From the NCBI RefSeq assembly GCF_047511655.1, contig NC_133386.1, positions 171,947,146-172,011,145 on the forward strand: a stretch of DNA of 64,000 nt, read 5' to 3'. Positions 63,840 through 64,000 of this stretch are shown here, in pieces. The notes beneath the pieces are model-generated. The model made no database searches. It worked only from the letters and a program-made list of their open reading frames with translations, and was not told the DNA's origin. A program made the translations under genes and the position numbers. Position 1 is the first letter of the stretch, and the number at the start of each line of letters is the position of its first letter. Origin of the DNA: Castor canadensis. Lineage: Eukaryota > Chordata > Mammalia > Rodentia > Castoridae.

Positions 63840-64000
63840 GTGTTTTGGTAGTACTGGAGATTGAATTCAGAGCCTTAAGCAAGCACTCTACCACTTGGGC
63901 CATGCCCTGGGACTTTTCCTTTTTTGTTTGTTTTTCAGCTAGGGTCTCACACTTTTGTCCAGGCTGGCCTCAGACCACAATCTTCCTACCACTGCTTCCT
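63840..64000 (-). mobile_element. Composite SINE (antisense), cut by the window end
   Basis: Reversed ID body ('GAGATTGAATTCAGAGCC', 'AGCACTCTACCACTTGGGCC'), a T/G-rich linker, then the start of a reversed B1-like monomer ('AGCTAGGGTCTCACAC', 'GTCCAGGCTGGCCTC'). It continues past position 64000. Confidence 0.88.

Noticed and set aside
1-64000. CRISPR array, phage, operon, toxin or other prokaryotic system
   Set aside because: The composition and repeats are mammalian throughout. No regularly spaced direct repeats, no prokaryotic-type coding density and no ribosome-binding-site pattern were seen.

Overview
This window looks like placental-mammal nuclear DNA from a rodent. No protein-coding gene can be supported in it. 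The sequence is AT-leaning and CpG-poor, with no CpG island. It is filled with mammalian repeats: L1 and L2 LINEs, MIR, MaLR/MLT1 LTRs, MER5-type DNA transposons and 7SL-derived B1 SINEs. It also carries composite SINEs in which one to three B1-like monomers are joined to a tRNA-Ala/ID-like body ending in a GAGTTCAAACCCCAGTACC-type tail. From memory, that composite tail suits a beaver/kangaroo-rat type rodent (Castorimorpha, beaver most likely). The order Rodentia is well supported; the family is inference. Layout: 1-8.5 kb is an ancient antisense L2 landscape with LTRs, a rodent MaLR, L1 pieces and SINEs nested inside it, plus a 5S rRNA-derived pseudogene at 5.12 kb. 8.5-13 kb is mostly unassigned, with a SINE, an LTR-like piece and an antisense MaLR. 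13-20.5 kb is a dense plus-strand L1 block: 5' UTR and ORF1 of an old L1, the 3' half of an ORF2 with a decayed reverse-transcriptase motif, then a second old L1. It contains a well-defined U2 snRNA retropseudogene with a 15-bp target duplication. 20.5-34 kb is mostly unique sequence with scattered MIR, L2, MLT1 and SINE copies and two stretches that look like candidate conserved non-coding elements (28.3 and 29.7-30.2 kb). 34-45.6 kb holds three L1 3' ends, two further LTR pieces and an antisense LTR broken by two trimeric SINEs. 45.6-64 kb alternates unassigned sequence with MER5, L2, MIR, L1 and MaLR copies and ends inside a composite SINE. Functionally this reads as intergenic or deep intronic DNA. 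Most long open frames begin at non-ATG codons, overlap repeats or occur on both strands, and no conserved domain was recognised outside decayed L1 ORF2. One weak candidate exon (63125-63358) with good splice signals and a symmetric phase is flagged for checking. No operon, CRISPR, phage or defence system is present, and I found no credible undescribed system. The most interesting points are the small-RNA retrocopies, the multi-monomer SINE architecture, the nested insertion order, the G-rich L1 3' ends and a few perfect inverted repeats. Repeat family names come from pattern memory rather than a database search, and boundaries are approximate unless target-site duplications are given.
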